Assembly (NCBI GenBank): GCA_041603535.1
Contig: JBFIEE010000002.1
Coordinates: 1-64,000, forward strand
Reading direction: 5' to 3'
DNA: 64,000 bases
Source of the DNA: HB2-32-21 sp041603535
GTDB taxonomy: Bacteria; Pseudomonadota; Gammaproteobacteria; Pseudomonadales; Porticoccaceae
Shown here: positions 26,858-36,208 of the stretch, in pieces
Position numbering within the stretch: position 1 is the first letter of the stretch
Layout: every line of letters starts with the position of its first letter
The notes under the pieces: model-generated
Databases searched by the model: none
What the model saw: the letters and a program-made list of their open reading frames with translations, nothing else
What the model was told of the DNA's origin: nothing
Program-made: the position numbers and the translations under genes

Positions 26858-28186
26858 TCAGGGTAGATTCAGCGCTTCGAGTGCAGCTCGATCAACCACC
26901 GGCGCTCGCTTGGTACCTGGTGCCAACTTCACTTGCCCAGGCACACGCTCAAAGGGACCAGTGAGGTTTTCAGCCTTGGCAAATTCCCGCACCGCCGGTA
27001 GCACTTGCTCACCCAGCAACTTGACGCTGTTGAGGCGATCCTTATCGCTGACGTTACCCTGCACCGCGAAAACGGTGAAAACGCCGGGACGAATCACTTT
27101 CAGAATATCGCAAATCTTCTTGGTGACCGTCTCCGGGCTACCCACCACGACCTGCATGGCTTCCTGGACTTTCTCATAGCCCTTGATCAATTTGCTACGC
27201 AGCGCATCGAACGCCGCTGCATCCCACTGATCTTCCTGGCTCGCCATCAATTTGGCCTTACTGACACCTAGCCAACTACCGCCAGGCTGGGAAGCCAGCA
27301 TGCGGATGGCTGCTTTAGAGTTGTAGCCGGGAGGTAATGTATGTTCGGGGCGAGAGAACGCGTTCTGCCCACCACCAAAGATGAAGCCCTTACCAATCTC
27401 GAAGGCTTTCTCATCGGTATCGGAACAATAAACCGGCAACAGATAACCAAAGTTCTCAGGTCCCGCCTGATAACCCAGTTCCGCCGCCTTATCGGCATAC
27501 ATGTCCCACAAATCACAGGTTGGACCCAGCGCAGTGCCCAGACCAAGATAAGGGTACTGCTTCTCAGCACACCACAATACTGTCTCTGGACTCAAAACAC
27601 CGGGGATCCACTGCTGCGGGTACGGCTCCTGATACGGCCTTACCCAGGGGTTTACATGGCGATAATGAAAGTGCTTGCCTTCATAACGCCACGGGCCATC
27701 CTTGGTCCAGCAATCGAGAATAAACTGGTGCGCTTCGTTAAACATCTCTCGGTTATAGGCAGGGTTGGCGTTATTAAAAAACTGTTCGCTACCCGCACCA
27801 CGAACCCAGCCAGACACCAGACGACCTCGAGAAATGGTATCAATGGTCGCCAATTCTTCCGCGACGCGCAGCGGGTGTTTGATGACCGGCAAGGGGTTGC
27901 CGATAATAACGATCTTAACTTTGTTGGTAATGCGCGCGAGGATGGCCGCTTCAGTGTTTACCACCATACCGGAACAAAACGGGTTGCCGTGGTGTTCATT
28001 GATGGCAACTGCGTCAAAGCCTACTTCTTCGCAATAACAGGCTTCATCCAGATAAAAGTTGTAATCATCCGCAGATTTTTTGCGGTCCACATATTTGTTG
28101 GAAACACCAAAAAACGCACGATTCTCCAGAATCGGTTGCTCTGGTACGTAACGGACGGGACGCTCGGTAAAATGTGCAATTTGCAT
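26858..28186 (-). CDS. Luciferase-like (LLM class) flavin-dependent monooxygenase
   Basis: A 442-residue member of the bacterial luciferase-like TIM-barrel family, which uses reduced FMN (or F420 in some groups) to oxygenate a substrate. Recognisable parts are GFDAVAINEHHGNPF near the N-terminus, an IGNPLPVIKHPLRVAEELAT stretch, SRGRLVSGWVRGAG and a late VVGSPETVTKKI. At 442 residues it is longer than most LLM proteins, with an N-terminal lead and a Pro/Lys-rich tail. The next gene on the strand upstream, 21 bases away, is an alpha/beta hydrolase, a pairing seen in clusters that open lactones or process ketones. The reductase partner is not in this window. Confidence 0.88.
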   Translation of the reverse strand: MQIAHFTERPVRYVPEQPILENRAFFGVSNKYVDRKKSADDYNFYLDEACYCEEVGFDAVAINEHHGNPFCSGMVVNTEAAILARITNKVKIVIIGNPLPVIKHPLRVAEELATIDTISRGRLVSGWVRGAGSEQFFNNANPAYNREMFNEAHQFILDCWTKDGPWRYEGKHFHYRHVNPWVRPYQEPYPQQWIPGVLSPETVLWCAEKQYPYLGLGTALGPTCDLWDMYADKAAELGYQAGPENFGYLLPVYCSDTDEKAFEIGKGFIFGGGQNAFSRPEHTLPPGYNSKAAIRMLASQPGGSWLGVSKAKLMASQEDQWDAAAFDALRSKLIKGYEKVQEAMQVVVGSPETVTKKICDILKVIRPGVFTVFAVQGNVSDKDRLNSVKLLGEQVLPAVREFAKAENLTGPFERVPGQVKLAPGTKRAPVVDRAALEALNLP

Positions 28187-28207
28187 AGTCAGTTAACCTC
28201 AGGTTAA

Positions 28208-28996
28208 TCAGGATAGAAATTTTTGTACGGCACTGATGAACTCACCACTATTCTCTATTTCTGCGCGGTGCCCGGCCTTGCTAATACTGACAACTTTGGC
28301 CTGCGGCAGGGCTTCTTTGTATTTTTCAATACAATTTGGCGGAATAATGGCGTCGTGCTCACCACGAACCAACAAGACAGGCAGCTTGGTATTGGCGGCA
28401 CTTCGCAATAATTGAGGGAGGCTGGGGTTAAACATGTACGGCTCCCAGCCGATACGCGCACTCTCCGCCCGCGCATCTTCGAATAACTCAAATTGCTGGG
28501 CGCTCATTTCCCCGCCGTACATTTTGCCATACTCTTCAGCCTCCTTATCATACACAGACAGGCGCAGATAAGAGTTGACTGTGCAGGCGAACATCTCGGC
28601 GATTTCACCCTTGTCTGGCTTGATACCCATCGGGCCAACGAGGGTCACGCTGCCGAGTAACTCAGGGCACGCCGCCGCCATCTCAGCGGCTGTGTATCCG
28701 CCAGCGGAAAAACCAATGACGTCGGGTTTTTCCAGACCCAGCTCACGTATGACATTCAGATAGAAAACAGCCAGATCGCGATGCCTCCACATCCAGTCCT
28801 GACGCGCCGTTCTACCAAACCCTGGCTGCAAAGGGATAAATAACTCCCGTTTTTCGGCCAGCGCTTCGTTCCATTTCATCCAGCCCGTGTAACCCATTTC
28901 ATCATGGATAACAAACAGTGGCTTGCCCGAACCACCGCGCACCATAACAAGATCAGTACCGGCCAGGTTTTTAGTTTCTTCTTTCCAAGTAGCCAA
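28208..28996 (-). CDS. Alpha/beta hydrolase
   Basis: A hydrolase of about 262 residues with a serine nucleophile in GFSAGG, an HDEMGYTGW oxyanion region, the acid in RGEHDAIIPP and the base in KAGHRAEIE. It would cleave an ester, lactone or C-C bond. The frame can be read back to an ATG at 29161, but those 55 residues do not look like an alpha/beta hydrolase. A TTG at 28996 preceded by GAAGGGGAA gives the natural start LATWKEETKN. Only 21 bases separate its stop from the luciferase-like gene start, so the two form an operon. Confidence 0.83.
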   Translation of the reverse strand: MATWKEETKNLAGTDLVMVRGGSGKPLFVIHDEMGYTGWMKWNEALAEKRELFIPLQPGFGRTARQDWMWRHRDLAVFYLNVIRELGLEKPDVIGFSAGGYTAAEMAAACPELLGSVTLVGPMGIKPDKGEIAEMFACTVNSYLRLSVYDKEAEEYGKMYGGEMSAQQFELFEDARAESARIGWEPYMFNPSLPQLLRSAANTKLPVLLVRGEHDAIIPPNCIEKYKEALPQAKVVSISKAGHRAEIENSGEFISAVQKFLS

Positions 28997-29717
28997 TGGA
29001 TTCCCCTTCGAATAGTTAGTCAATGAACAAGTACGTATAACATTTATGAGTAGTAAGAGCAGCTTTCTACTACACCCCATGGGAAGATCAAGGTGATGGT
29101 GCAGCCAACTATGGATGGCCGCTACCACCCCACGCCCGTCGGGCGGGCATCTATTTTCCAAGTTTATCGTAGAGCCGTAGATCGACTCAATTCAAACATA
29201 GACCATAATAATGAAGCAACCAAAAAATTCTGCGTGTTCCTGCGATACATCAAGCGCTTATAAAACCCAAGGCTTGACAGCCCCATGAGCAAAATCTACC
29301 GGCAAGTAACAAAACTTGTCTAAGGGGTATTGTATCTGCGACAATGCGCGCCGATTTGCAAGTATTACCAGGCGTAATAGGTTTAGAAATCAGGATGATA
29401 CAAAGCTCTCGCCGGGTAGCGGCTGAGGGCGTCGGCGGTTTCGCTGACGGACGCTGGGTATGTTGTGGTCCAGCACTGCTACCGGGTAATAATCGGCTTT
29501 CCGCCCCAGCAACCCGCACTGAATGACGACGCAGGTAAAATGCTGCGTCCTGTATTCTGTAATCACGACGAAGCCTGGCGATAACGCAAACTTGTGCTGG
29601 CGGTGTGGTTCTCATGACTGCGCCACCAGTGCGCCAGTTAGCACACCAATTTGTACATTATGTTTATCAGCGCGACAACACGTTTTTCAGCGCGACAACC
29701 AGCGGGCACTGCATATT
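28997..29717. other. 720-base region without convincing gene
   Basis: The region between the divergent hydrolase and RND genes holds open frames on both strands (for example 29250-29615 minus) that match nothing recognisable and overlap each other. Promoters for both operons should be here, but no clear operator or regulator gene is visible. A 13-bp direct repeat lies at its right end. Confidence 0.5.
29667..29699. repeat. 13-bp direct repeat, period 20
   Basis: TCAGCGCGACAAC at 29667-29679 recurs at 29687-29699, about 20 bases before the start of the RND adaptor gene. Confidence 0.8.
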
Positions 29718-30821
29718 ATGTTAAAACATTACACGTGGACTTCCATCCCTCTCATTGCCGCGGCTCTCGCGTCGATTCTATCGGGATGCAGCGATAAAGC
29801 CGGACGGGATGACACAGGCGCCACCCCGCTTGCCGTGCGGGCGACCATTGTGTCGACCACCCAGGTCGAGATCACCACCATTGAAGTCATTGAACGTTCA
29901 GTCGGGGCACTGGAAAGTGTGTTTATTCCAGAAGTTTCAGCCGAAGTGGAGGGCCGCGTTATAGCCGGCCATGTAAAAGCCGGAGAGAAGGTGGTTGCAG
30001 GGCAGTTGTTAATAGAACTGGACACTGAGGATTACTCGATTGCCGAACGCGGCGCACGTGCGGAGCTTGCTCAGTTAACCGCCTTGCACAGCAATCAGCT
30101 GCGCACGGTTAAGCGCTACGCGAAATTGATGGAATCAAAGCTGATTTCCACAGACCGGTATGACGAGGCGAAAGCCCAGCTAGATGCGCTTGATGAACAG
30201 CTTAAGGCGGCCCAGGAGAGACTCAAGCAGAAGCAGCGAGGCTTGACCAAGACTCGCGTTATATCGCCTTACTCCGGCGTCGTGGATGCGGAACTGGCCA
30301 GCATCGGCGATTTCGTCAAGGTAGGAGACCCTTTACTGCGCATCACCAAAATCGATCAACTGAGAGCGCGCCTGCCGCTGCCCGAAACGCTCGCACCCAG
30401 AATCCGGAAAGGGCTCACCGTCAAACTGGTATCGCCTCTTGACCCGACTACCGTGGTAGATAGTGAAATCATGGAAATCAGGCCTGTTGTCGGCACCAGC
30501 AACCGTGCCATTGACGTGCTAAGCCTGGTCGATAACCCCGGGAAATGGCAGCCAGGCGCCAGCGTCACCGGCACCATCGTTCTGGAAAAACACCCTGATG
30601 CGCTGATGGTTCCGCTAGCAGCGGTAATACTGAGGCCCGCTGGCAAAGTGGTCTACATCGTTGAAAATGGCACTGCCCGTCAGCGCGTGATCACCACCGG
30701 CGAGCAGGTAGACGGCAAGATCGAAGTCCTTTCGGGGCTTGTCGGCGATGAAACAATTGCGGTCAACGGCGCCGGTTTCCTCACCGACGGGACGCCAGTC
30801 AGCGCAGCAAACGGTCAATAA
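29718..30821 (+). CDS. RND efflux periplasmic adaptor (membrane fusion protein)
   Basis: A 367-residue lipid-anchored adaptor linking an inner-membrane RND pump to an outer-membrane channel. The signal peptide ends in the lipobox ILSGC. The lipoyl-like half motifs (VEGRVIAGHVKAGEKVVAGQ and a later SPYSGVVDAELASIGDFVK) flank a coiled-coil hairpin of Leu, Lys and Gln. The open frame goes back to 29523, but only the ATG at 29718 gives a signal peptide. No strong ribosome site is seen. The pump gene starts three bases after the stop, so they are coupled. No TolC-type channel gene is nearby. Confidence 0.9.
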   Translation: MLKHYTWTSIPLIAAALASILSGCSDKAGRDDTGATPLAVRATIVSTTQVEITTIEVIERSVGALESVFIPEVSAEVEGRVIAGHVKAGEKVVAGQLLIELDTEDYSIAERGARAELAQLTALHSNQLRTVKRYAKLMESKLISTDRYDEAKAQLDALDEQLKAAQERLKQKQRGLTKTRVISPYSGVVDAELASIGDFVKVGDPLLRITKIDQLRARLPLPETLAPRIRKGLTVKLVSPLDPTTVVDSEIMEIRPVVGTSNRAIDVLSLVDNPGKWQPGASVTGTIVLEKHPDALMVPLAAVILRPAGKVVYIVENGTARQRVITTGEQVDGKIEVLSGLVGDETIAVNGAGFLTDGTPVSAANGQ

Positions 30822-30824
30822 CCT

Positions 30825-33800
30825 ATGAATCTGCCTACCATTTCTATCAATCGCTACGTGATGACAACGATGCTGTCGGCCGTGCTGATTTTATTCGGCA
30901 TCATCGGTTACTCCCGCGTGGGTGTCGATCGCTTCCCAACCACCGAATTCCCCCTGGTGGCGATCACCACCAACCTCATTGGGGCCAACCCGGATGTTAT
31001 CGACGCCGCCATCACCAATGTTATCGAAACCGCCGTCAACGGGGTGCCGGGCATCGAGCATATTTCATCCGATTCATCCCCCGGCCAATCCACAGTGGTA
31101 ATCACTTTCAATCTGGACAAGGACATCAACGTTGCATTTGATGAAGTTCAGGCCAAGATCAACCAGACACTTAACCAACTCCCCGATGATGCTGACCCGC
31201 CGGTGGTGGCGAAACTTGAATTTGGTGCCTCACCAATCATGTGGCTTGCGCTGGAGGGTGATCGAACCCTGCAACAGCTCAACAGCTACGCCATCAACGT
31301 CATCAAAAAGAATCTGGAAACTGTTAATGGGGTTGGCGAAATTCAGATTGGCGGCAAGCGCGAGCGCACGATTCGAATCAATCTCGATCTTGACCGAATG
31401 GCTGCCTTTAACGTGACCACCACCGAAGTACTCGCCGCCATCAGGAATGAACACTTCATGATGCCCGGCGGGTTCCTGGTTAGCGGTGAAACCGAGCACA
31501 TGGTCAAACTCGACATGGAGTACCACAACCTCCAGGATCTCAAGGATCTGGTGGTCGCCTATCGCGATGGCGCCCCCCTTAAACTGGGAATTATGGCTGC
31601 GATCGAGGATGGCATGGCGGATCCCCGCAGCCTGGCGCGATACAACGGCAAACCAACGGTTGGCCTCGGCGTCACCAAGATCGCCAATGCCAATACCGTC
31701 GAAATCATTGACGAGACAATGCGGAGAATCGAGGAGGAGATTCGGCCACAATTGCCTCCCGGAATGGCCCTGCACATTGCCTCCGATGACTCATTGTTTG
31801 TGCGGCACATGGTGGAAGCGCTGCAAGAACACCTGCTTCTCGGCACGCTGCTCACAGCGCTGGTGGTCTGGATATTCCTCAAAAGCATTCGCTCTACCAT
31901 CATCATTGCGATCGCCATCCCCATCTCACTGTTTGGCTCGATTGCCGCCATTTATTTTTTTGGCTACACACTCAACTCCATGACGCTACTGGCGCTGCTG
32001 CTACTGATTGGTATCGTCGTCGATGACGCCATTGTGGTGCTGGAAAATATATTCCGGCACAGGGAATCTCTGGATCCCGACCCCCGCAGTGCTGCTATAA
32101 ATGGCACCTCTGAAGTAGTTTTTCCAGTGCTGGCAGCGACATTGTCATTAGTTTGTATATTCGTACCAGTTATTTTCCTCGGCGGGATTGTCGGGCGATT
32201 TTTTTCTTCCTTTGCCCTGGTAGTAACCGTTGGCGTCCTGATTTCCTGGTTCGTCTCCATGACGCTGACGCCAATGCTTTGCTCACGTTTCCTTGATGTC
32301 GAAGTCCACGAAGGCGGTCTGTACCATTGGCTGGAACGAGGCTTTCGGGCCATGGAACGGACGTATACTCACCTGCTGGGTTTCGCTCTCCGATTCCGCT
32401 GGACGGTTGTTATTATTACCTGGCTCGTCGTTTCTGGATGTCTGTTTTTCCTCAAAGACATCGGCAAGGAGTTTTCTCCCGGGCAGGACGAGGCCAGCTT
32501 TATGGTCATTGCACGTACTCCTCTGGGCTCCGGTATCGAGTATTCGAGCAGCAGGCTTGCGGAAATAGAAAGGATTCTGGAAAGCCATAACGACGTCATT
32601 ACTGGTTACTTCTTCGGCCTCGGCACCAGCGGTCGACAGGTCACTACGGCCATGGGGTTTGTACGCATGACCCCAGCCGCAGAGCGCGACCAAAGTCAGG
32701 AAGAATTGATTAGCGTTCTCGCCAAAGAGTTTGCCGCCGTCCCCGGCGTCAAGGCTTTCCCCGCACCCATCCCCAAACTCGGCGGCCAGCGCGGCGAGCC
32801 CCTGCAGTTTTCAATCAACGGGCCCAACCTTACTGAAGTCGCGCGCCTGGCCTACGAGCTTGAGAAAAAATTGGCGAGCGTAGAGGGCATGGGCCACGTT
32901 GATCTGGATCTGAACCTTGAACTGCCCCAGTATCAGCTGCGCGTCGACAGTATCCGGGCTGCGGACCTGGGCTTTTCAACGCGGGATATCGCGCAGGCAG
33001 TCAACGTCATGGTTGGCGGGCTCGACGTCGCCAGGTACAACGATGATCCAGGCGACGGCGAACGCTACGACCTAAGGGTTAAGGCTGCGACAGGACAGTT
33101 TCAGTCCGCCAGCGATATCAATCGCATCTATCTGCGTTCCAGAACTGGCACCATGATCCGCGTCGACACTGTCGCAACGTTGGAAGAGACCCTCGGGCCG
33201 GCGTCCATTTCGCGTTACGATCTACGCTATTCAGCACCGTTTTATGGTAAGCCGGATATGCCGCTGGCGGCGGCTATCGATACGGTTCGCACGCTCTCCG
33301 ACGAAATTATGCCCGTCGGGTATGCGCTCACCTTCAAAGGACAGTCAGAGGAATTCGGTAGAACAGCCAGCAACATGATGTTTGCCTTTATCCTGGCTAC
33401 GGTGCTTCTGTACATGGTACTTGCCAGCCAGTTCAATTCTTTTTTGCAACCTCTAATTATCATGACCGCGCAACCTTTGGCCATGGTTGGCGGTATCGCC
33501 CTCCTCTGGCTCACCGGCCACACGCTCAATACCTGGTCCATGATCGGCCTGGTGCTGCTGGTCGGGTTGGTCGCCAAGAACTCAATCCTGCTGGTGGACA
33601 TTACCAATCAGCGCAGACTGCAGGGTAAGAATATTGATGAAGCCTTGCTGGAAGCGTGCCCGATTCGTCTGCGACCAGTGTTGATGACATCCTTCACTGT
33701 GATTTTGGCGTTGCTCCCCGCGGCACTGGGCTTTGGCGCGGGCCACGAAACCAACGGTCCATTGTCTGTAGCCGTTATTGGTGGGATGCTGTCCTCGACG

Positions 33801-33911
33801 CTGTTGACGCTGGTCGTTGTGCCGCCGGTGTACTCCATCATGGAAGGTTTTGTGGAGTGGCTGAAGCTTCGCTCCAGACCACAACCGACCATCCGCCATG
33901 GAACCGATTAA
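30825..33911 (+). CDS. RND efflux pump, HAE1 family permease
   Basis: A 1028-residue inner-membrane proton-driven pump with the twelve-helix RND layout and two large periplasmic loops. The proton-relay aspartates lie in LIGIVVDDAIVVLENI (fourth helix) and the partner Lys in VGLVAKNSILLVD (tenth helix). The first helix segment VLILFGIIGYSRVGVDRFPT and the GANPDVID stretch are typical of HAE1 multidrug pumps. It is translationally coupled to the adaptor gene. The substrate may be hydrophobic compounds, in keeping with the catabolic region, but nothing in the sequence shows which. Confidence 0.95.
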   Translation: MNLPTISINRYVMTTMLSAVLILFGIIGYSRVGVDRFPTTEFPLVAITTNLIGANPDVIDAAITNVIETAVNGVPGIEHISSDSSPGQSTVVITFNLDKDINVAFDEVQAKINQTLNQLPDDADPPVVAKLEFGASPIMWLALEGDRTLQQLNSYAINVIKKNLETVNGVGEIQIGGKRERTIRINLDLDRMAAFNVTTTEVLAAIRNEHFMMPGGFLVSGETEHMVKLDMEYHNLQDLKDLVVAYRDGAPLKLGIMAAIEDGMADPRSLARYNGKPTVGLGVTKIANANTVEIIDETMRRIEEEIRPQLPPGMALHIASDDSLFVRHMVEALQEHLLLGTLLTALVVWIFLKSIRSTIIIAIAIPISLFGSIAAIYFFGYTLNSMTLLALLLLIGIVVDDAIVVLENIFRHRESLDPDPRSAAINGTSEVVFPVLAATLSLVCIFVPVIFLGGIVGRFFSSFALVVTVGVLISWFVSMTLTPMLCSRFLDVEVHEGGLYHWLERGFRAMERTYTHLLGFALRFRWTVVIITWLVVSGCLFFLKDIGKEFSPGQDEASFMVIARTPLGSGIEYSSSRLAEIERILESHNDVITGYFFGLGTSGRQVTTAMGFVRMTPAAERDQSQEELISVLAKEFAAVPGVKAFPAPIPKLGGQRGEPLQFSINGPNLTEVARLAYELEKKLASVEGMGHVDLDLNLELPQYQLRVDSIRAADLGFSTRDIAQAVNVMVGGLDVARYNDDPGDGERYDLRVKAATGQFQSASDINRIYLRSRTGTMIRVDTVATLEETLGPASISRYDLRYSAPFYGKPDMPLAAAIDTVRTLSDEIMPVGYALTFKGQSEEFGRTASNMMFAFILATVLLYMVLASQFNSFLQPLIIMTAQPLAMVGGIALLWLTGHTLNTWSMIGLVLLVGLVAKNSILLVDITNQRRLQGKNIDEALLEACPIRLRPVLMTSFTVILALLPAALGFGAGHETNGPLSVAVIGGMLSSTLLTLVVVPPVYSIMEGFVEWLKLRSRPQPTIRHGTD

Positions 33912-34003
33912 CTGAACCAGCAATGCGCGCACAGGACTCTGGCACTTGTAAGGTTTTCTCTGTCTGTTGCAATATAACCCCTCTCTAACTTTGGAGCGCG
34001 ATA

Positions 34004-34768
34004 ATGATGCGACTGGACAGCGTTATATACGAGGTACAAGGTAGCACCGCGCTGGTAACGCTCGATGAACCAGGCAAGTTGAATGCTCTCAGCCCGGGCA
34101 TTCGTAGCGGGTTCACCGCTGCCCTGCGCAAGGCTGATGATGACCCCGACATCCGCGTGATTATCGTCACTGGCGCTGGTGACAAATCGTTCTGCGCAGG
34201 CGCCGATATCAGTGGCTTCGAATTTACTACGACCTATGCGAAGTCATTTATCGATAAGGTGCTCGACGTACTGGCGCTGCCCGAAAACACGTCAAAGCCT
34301 GTTATCGCTGCGGTCAACGGCTATGCGTTCGGCGGCGGCTTCGAAATAGCGATTGCCTGTGATTTCGTCATCGCCTCAGAGCAGGCTAAATTTGGCGTCC
34401 CCGAAATTCAGCTCGGTTTACTGCCCGGCTTTGCCATCGTTCGCCTCAATGACCTGGTGGGCCGTCAGATGGCCAAATACCTCAGCATGCTAGGCGAGTC
34501 ATTGTCCGCCCAGGAGGCCAGAGAACTCGGCCTGGTGCTTAAAGTGGTGCCCCACCACGAACTGCTTGAACAGGCTTTCGCACTCGCCGACAAGCTTGCC
34601 AGCAAACCGCAGATGGCGATACGTTACGCAAAATCCGTATACAACCGGGAGCTGGGCGGCGCAGAGATGACCTACGCCAAGGATGTGATGCCCTTCCTGT
34701 TTCTCGACGAGGACACACAGGAAGGCGTAACGGCCTTTCGGGAAAAACGTAAACCCACGTTTAAATAA
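34004..34768 (+). CDS. Enoyl-CoA hydratase/isomerase family protein
   Basis: A 254-residue crotonase-fold enzyme. The oxyanion-hole segments are FCAGADISGF and NGYAFGGGFEI. Both catalytic glutamates of classical hydratases are present, in GGGFEIAIACD and VPEIQLGLLPG. It would hydrate a trans-2-enoyl-CoA during beta-oxidation. GGAG lies seven bases before the ATG at 34004. It follows the RND pump by about 90 bases and precedes a transporter gene, so it may be co-transcribed with either. A link to the catabolic cluster is plausible but not shown. Confidence 0.9.
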   Translation: MMRLDSVIYEVQGSTALVTLDEPGKLNALSPGIRSGFTAALRKADDDPDIRVIIVTGAGDKSFCAGADISGFEFTTTYAKSFIDKVLDVLALPENTSKPVIAAVNGYAFGGGFEIAIACDFVIASEQAKFGVPEIQLGLLPGFAIVRLNDLVGRQMAKYLSMLGESLSAQEARELGLVLKVVPHHELLEQAFALADKLASKPQMAIRYAKSVYNRELGGAEMTYAKDVMPFLFLDEDTQEGVTAFREKRKPTFK

Positions 34769-34826
34769 TCACAGCCGCACGGTATGACGCGCTGATTTGT
34801 CACCTTACAACCTGGATTGAGCCGGA

Positions 34827-36182
34827 ATGACGGACGGTCGCGAGCAGTTTAGTTCAAGGCTCGGCTTTACCATGGCCGCGACCGGCTCTGCCGTAGGCCT
34901 GGGTAATATTTGGGGGTTTCCCACACAGGCCGCCAATAACGGCGGGGCAGCCTTTTTGCTGGTATATGTCCTTTTTGCCTGTTTATTGGCTTACCCGGCA
35001 CTCATGGCTGAGCTGGTCATTGGACGCCACACACGAAGCAATATGGTAACAGCTCTGCCCCTGATCGCGACGCACCGTCGCGGCCAGTTTATCGGCAAAC
35101 TTGCCGGACTTTACGGCGTGCTCGTGGCCAGCCTCATTTTAGCGTTTTACGCCATTGTTGCCGGCTGGATGATGGCCCATATCCTCGCCCCCTCAGCCCG
35201 GGCCATCGGCCTGCCCGCATTTTCTCTGTGGCTTACCGACTTCAGCGTATCCCGCAACGTCATTTTTTGTCTCATATTTTCTGTATTGACTGCATTGGTT
35301 GTCGCCAACGGCGTGCGCGATGGCATCGAACGCTGGTCAACGCGCTTGATGCCGGTCTTGCTCGGTTTGATCGTATTGCTCATCGGCTACGTATTCACTC
35401 AAGACGGTGCCATGCAAGGACTAAGGGTCTACCTGATTCCTGACTTTAGCGCGATGACCGAGCCTCGCCTACTGATCAATGCCATGGGCCAGGCGTTTTT
35501 CTCCCTGTCGCTGGGCGTCGGCACCATGTTGATTTACGGCTCGTACATTCGCCAGGACGAGAATTTACCGATCGCAGCGGCGCTAGTAACGCTGATCGAT
35601 ACTGGCATTGCCTTCCTCGCTGGACTGCTCATTATCCCCACGGTGTTTGTCGCGCTTAAACAGGGTGTAGAAATTTATGATGACTATGGGTCGTTGGTCG
35701 CTGGTCCCGATTTGATATTGCAGACCCTGCCCGTGTTGTTCGGTTCGCTCGGCGTGGCAGGCGTCGCAGTGGCTGCGGTATTTTTTCTGTTAATGACAAT
35801 TGCGGCACTGACCTCATCCATATCAATGCTGGAAGTCCCTGTGGCATTTGGCATGGAGCAGATGAAACTGTCACGCTGCAAAAGTACCTGGCTAATCGGC
35901 GCTATTATTTTTGCCTTGAGCGGACTAATCGCCATTTATTTTGACTGGCTATTTGTCGCAGTTGTCGACCTGACAACCAAATATAGCCAGCCCTTACTGG
36001 CCGCTATACTGTGTATTTTTGCCGGATGGATTCTGCACAGAGATCGCCTGCTTGGCGAAATCCGTTCTGGTTACGAGGGTGTTGAATCAAGCTGGTTCTG
36101 GAAGATTTGGCCGCCGTACATACGTTTTGTCTGTCCGATGTTGATTATTATTTTGTTTGTCCAGGGCATCATCGGGCAATAA
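34827..36182 (+). CDS. Sodium-dependent transporter, NSS/SNF family
   Basis: A 451-residue neurotransmitter:sodium-symporter-type carrier. The hallmark first-helix motif is GLGNIWGFPTQAANNGGAAFL, in which Gly, Asn and Trp surround the sodium and substrate site. About eleven to twelve hydrophobic segments follow, and MGQAFFSLSLGVGTML is the conserved sixth-helix region. Bacterial members import amino acids or small organic amines. Fifty-eight bases separate it from the enoyl-CoA hydratase on the same strand. The substrate is unknown. Confidence 0.92.
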   Translation: MTDGREQFSSRLGFTMAATGSAVGLGNIWGFPTQAANNGGAAFLLVYVLFACLLAYPALMAELVIGRHTRSNMVTALPLIATHRRGQFIGKLAGLYGVLVASLILAFYAIVAGWMMAHILAPSARAIGLPAFSLWLTDFSVSRNVIFCLIFSVLTALVVANGVRDGIERWSTRLMPVLLGLIVLLIGYVFTQDGAMQGLRVYLIPDFSAMTEPRLLINAMGQAFFSLSLGVGTMLIYGSYIRQDENLPIAAALVTLIDTGIAFLAGLLIIPTVFVALKQGVEIYDDYGSLVAGPDLILQTLPVLFGSLGVAGVAVAAVFFLLMTIAALTSSISMLEVPVAFGMEQMKLSRCKSTWLIGAIIFALSGLIAIYFDWLFVAVVDLTTKYSQPLLAAILCIFAGWILHRDRLLGEIRSGYEGVESSWFWKIWPPYIRFVCPMLIIILFVQGIIGQ

Positions 36183-36208
36183 ACCAGCAGGAACAACCGA
36201 AGACACAC

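Noticed and set aside
27341..28207. 288-codon plus-strand frame opposite the luciferase-like gene
   Set aside because: Shadow frame of a clearly conserved gene; no recognisable motif.
29250..29615. 121-codon minus-strand frame before the RND operon
   Set aside because: No motif, no ribosome site of note, and it overlaps another open frame on the opposite strand.
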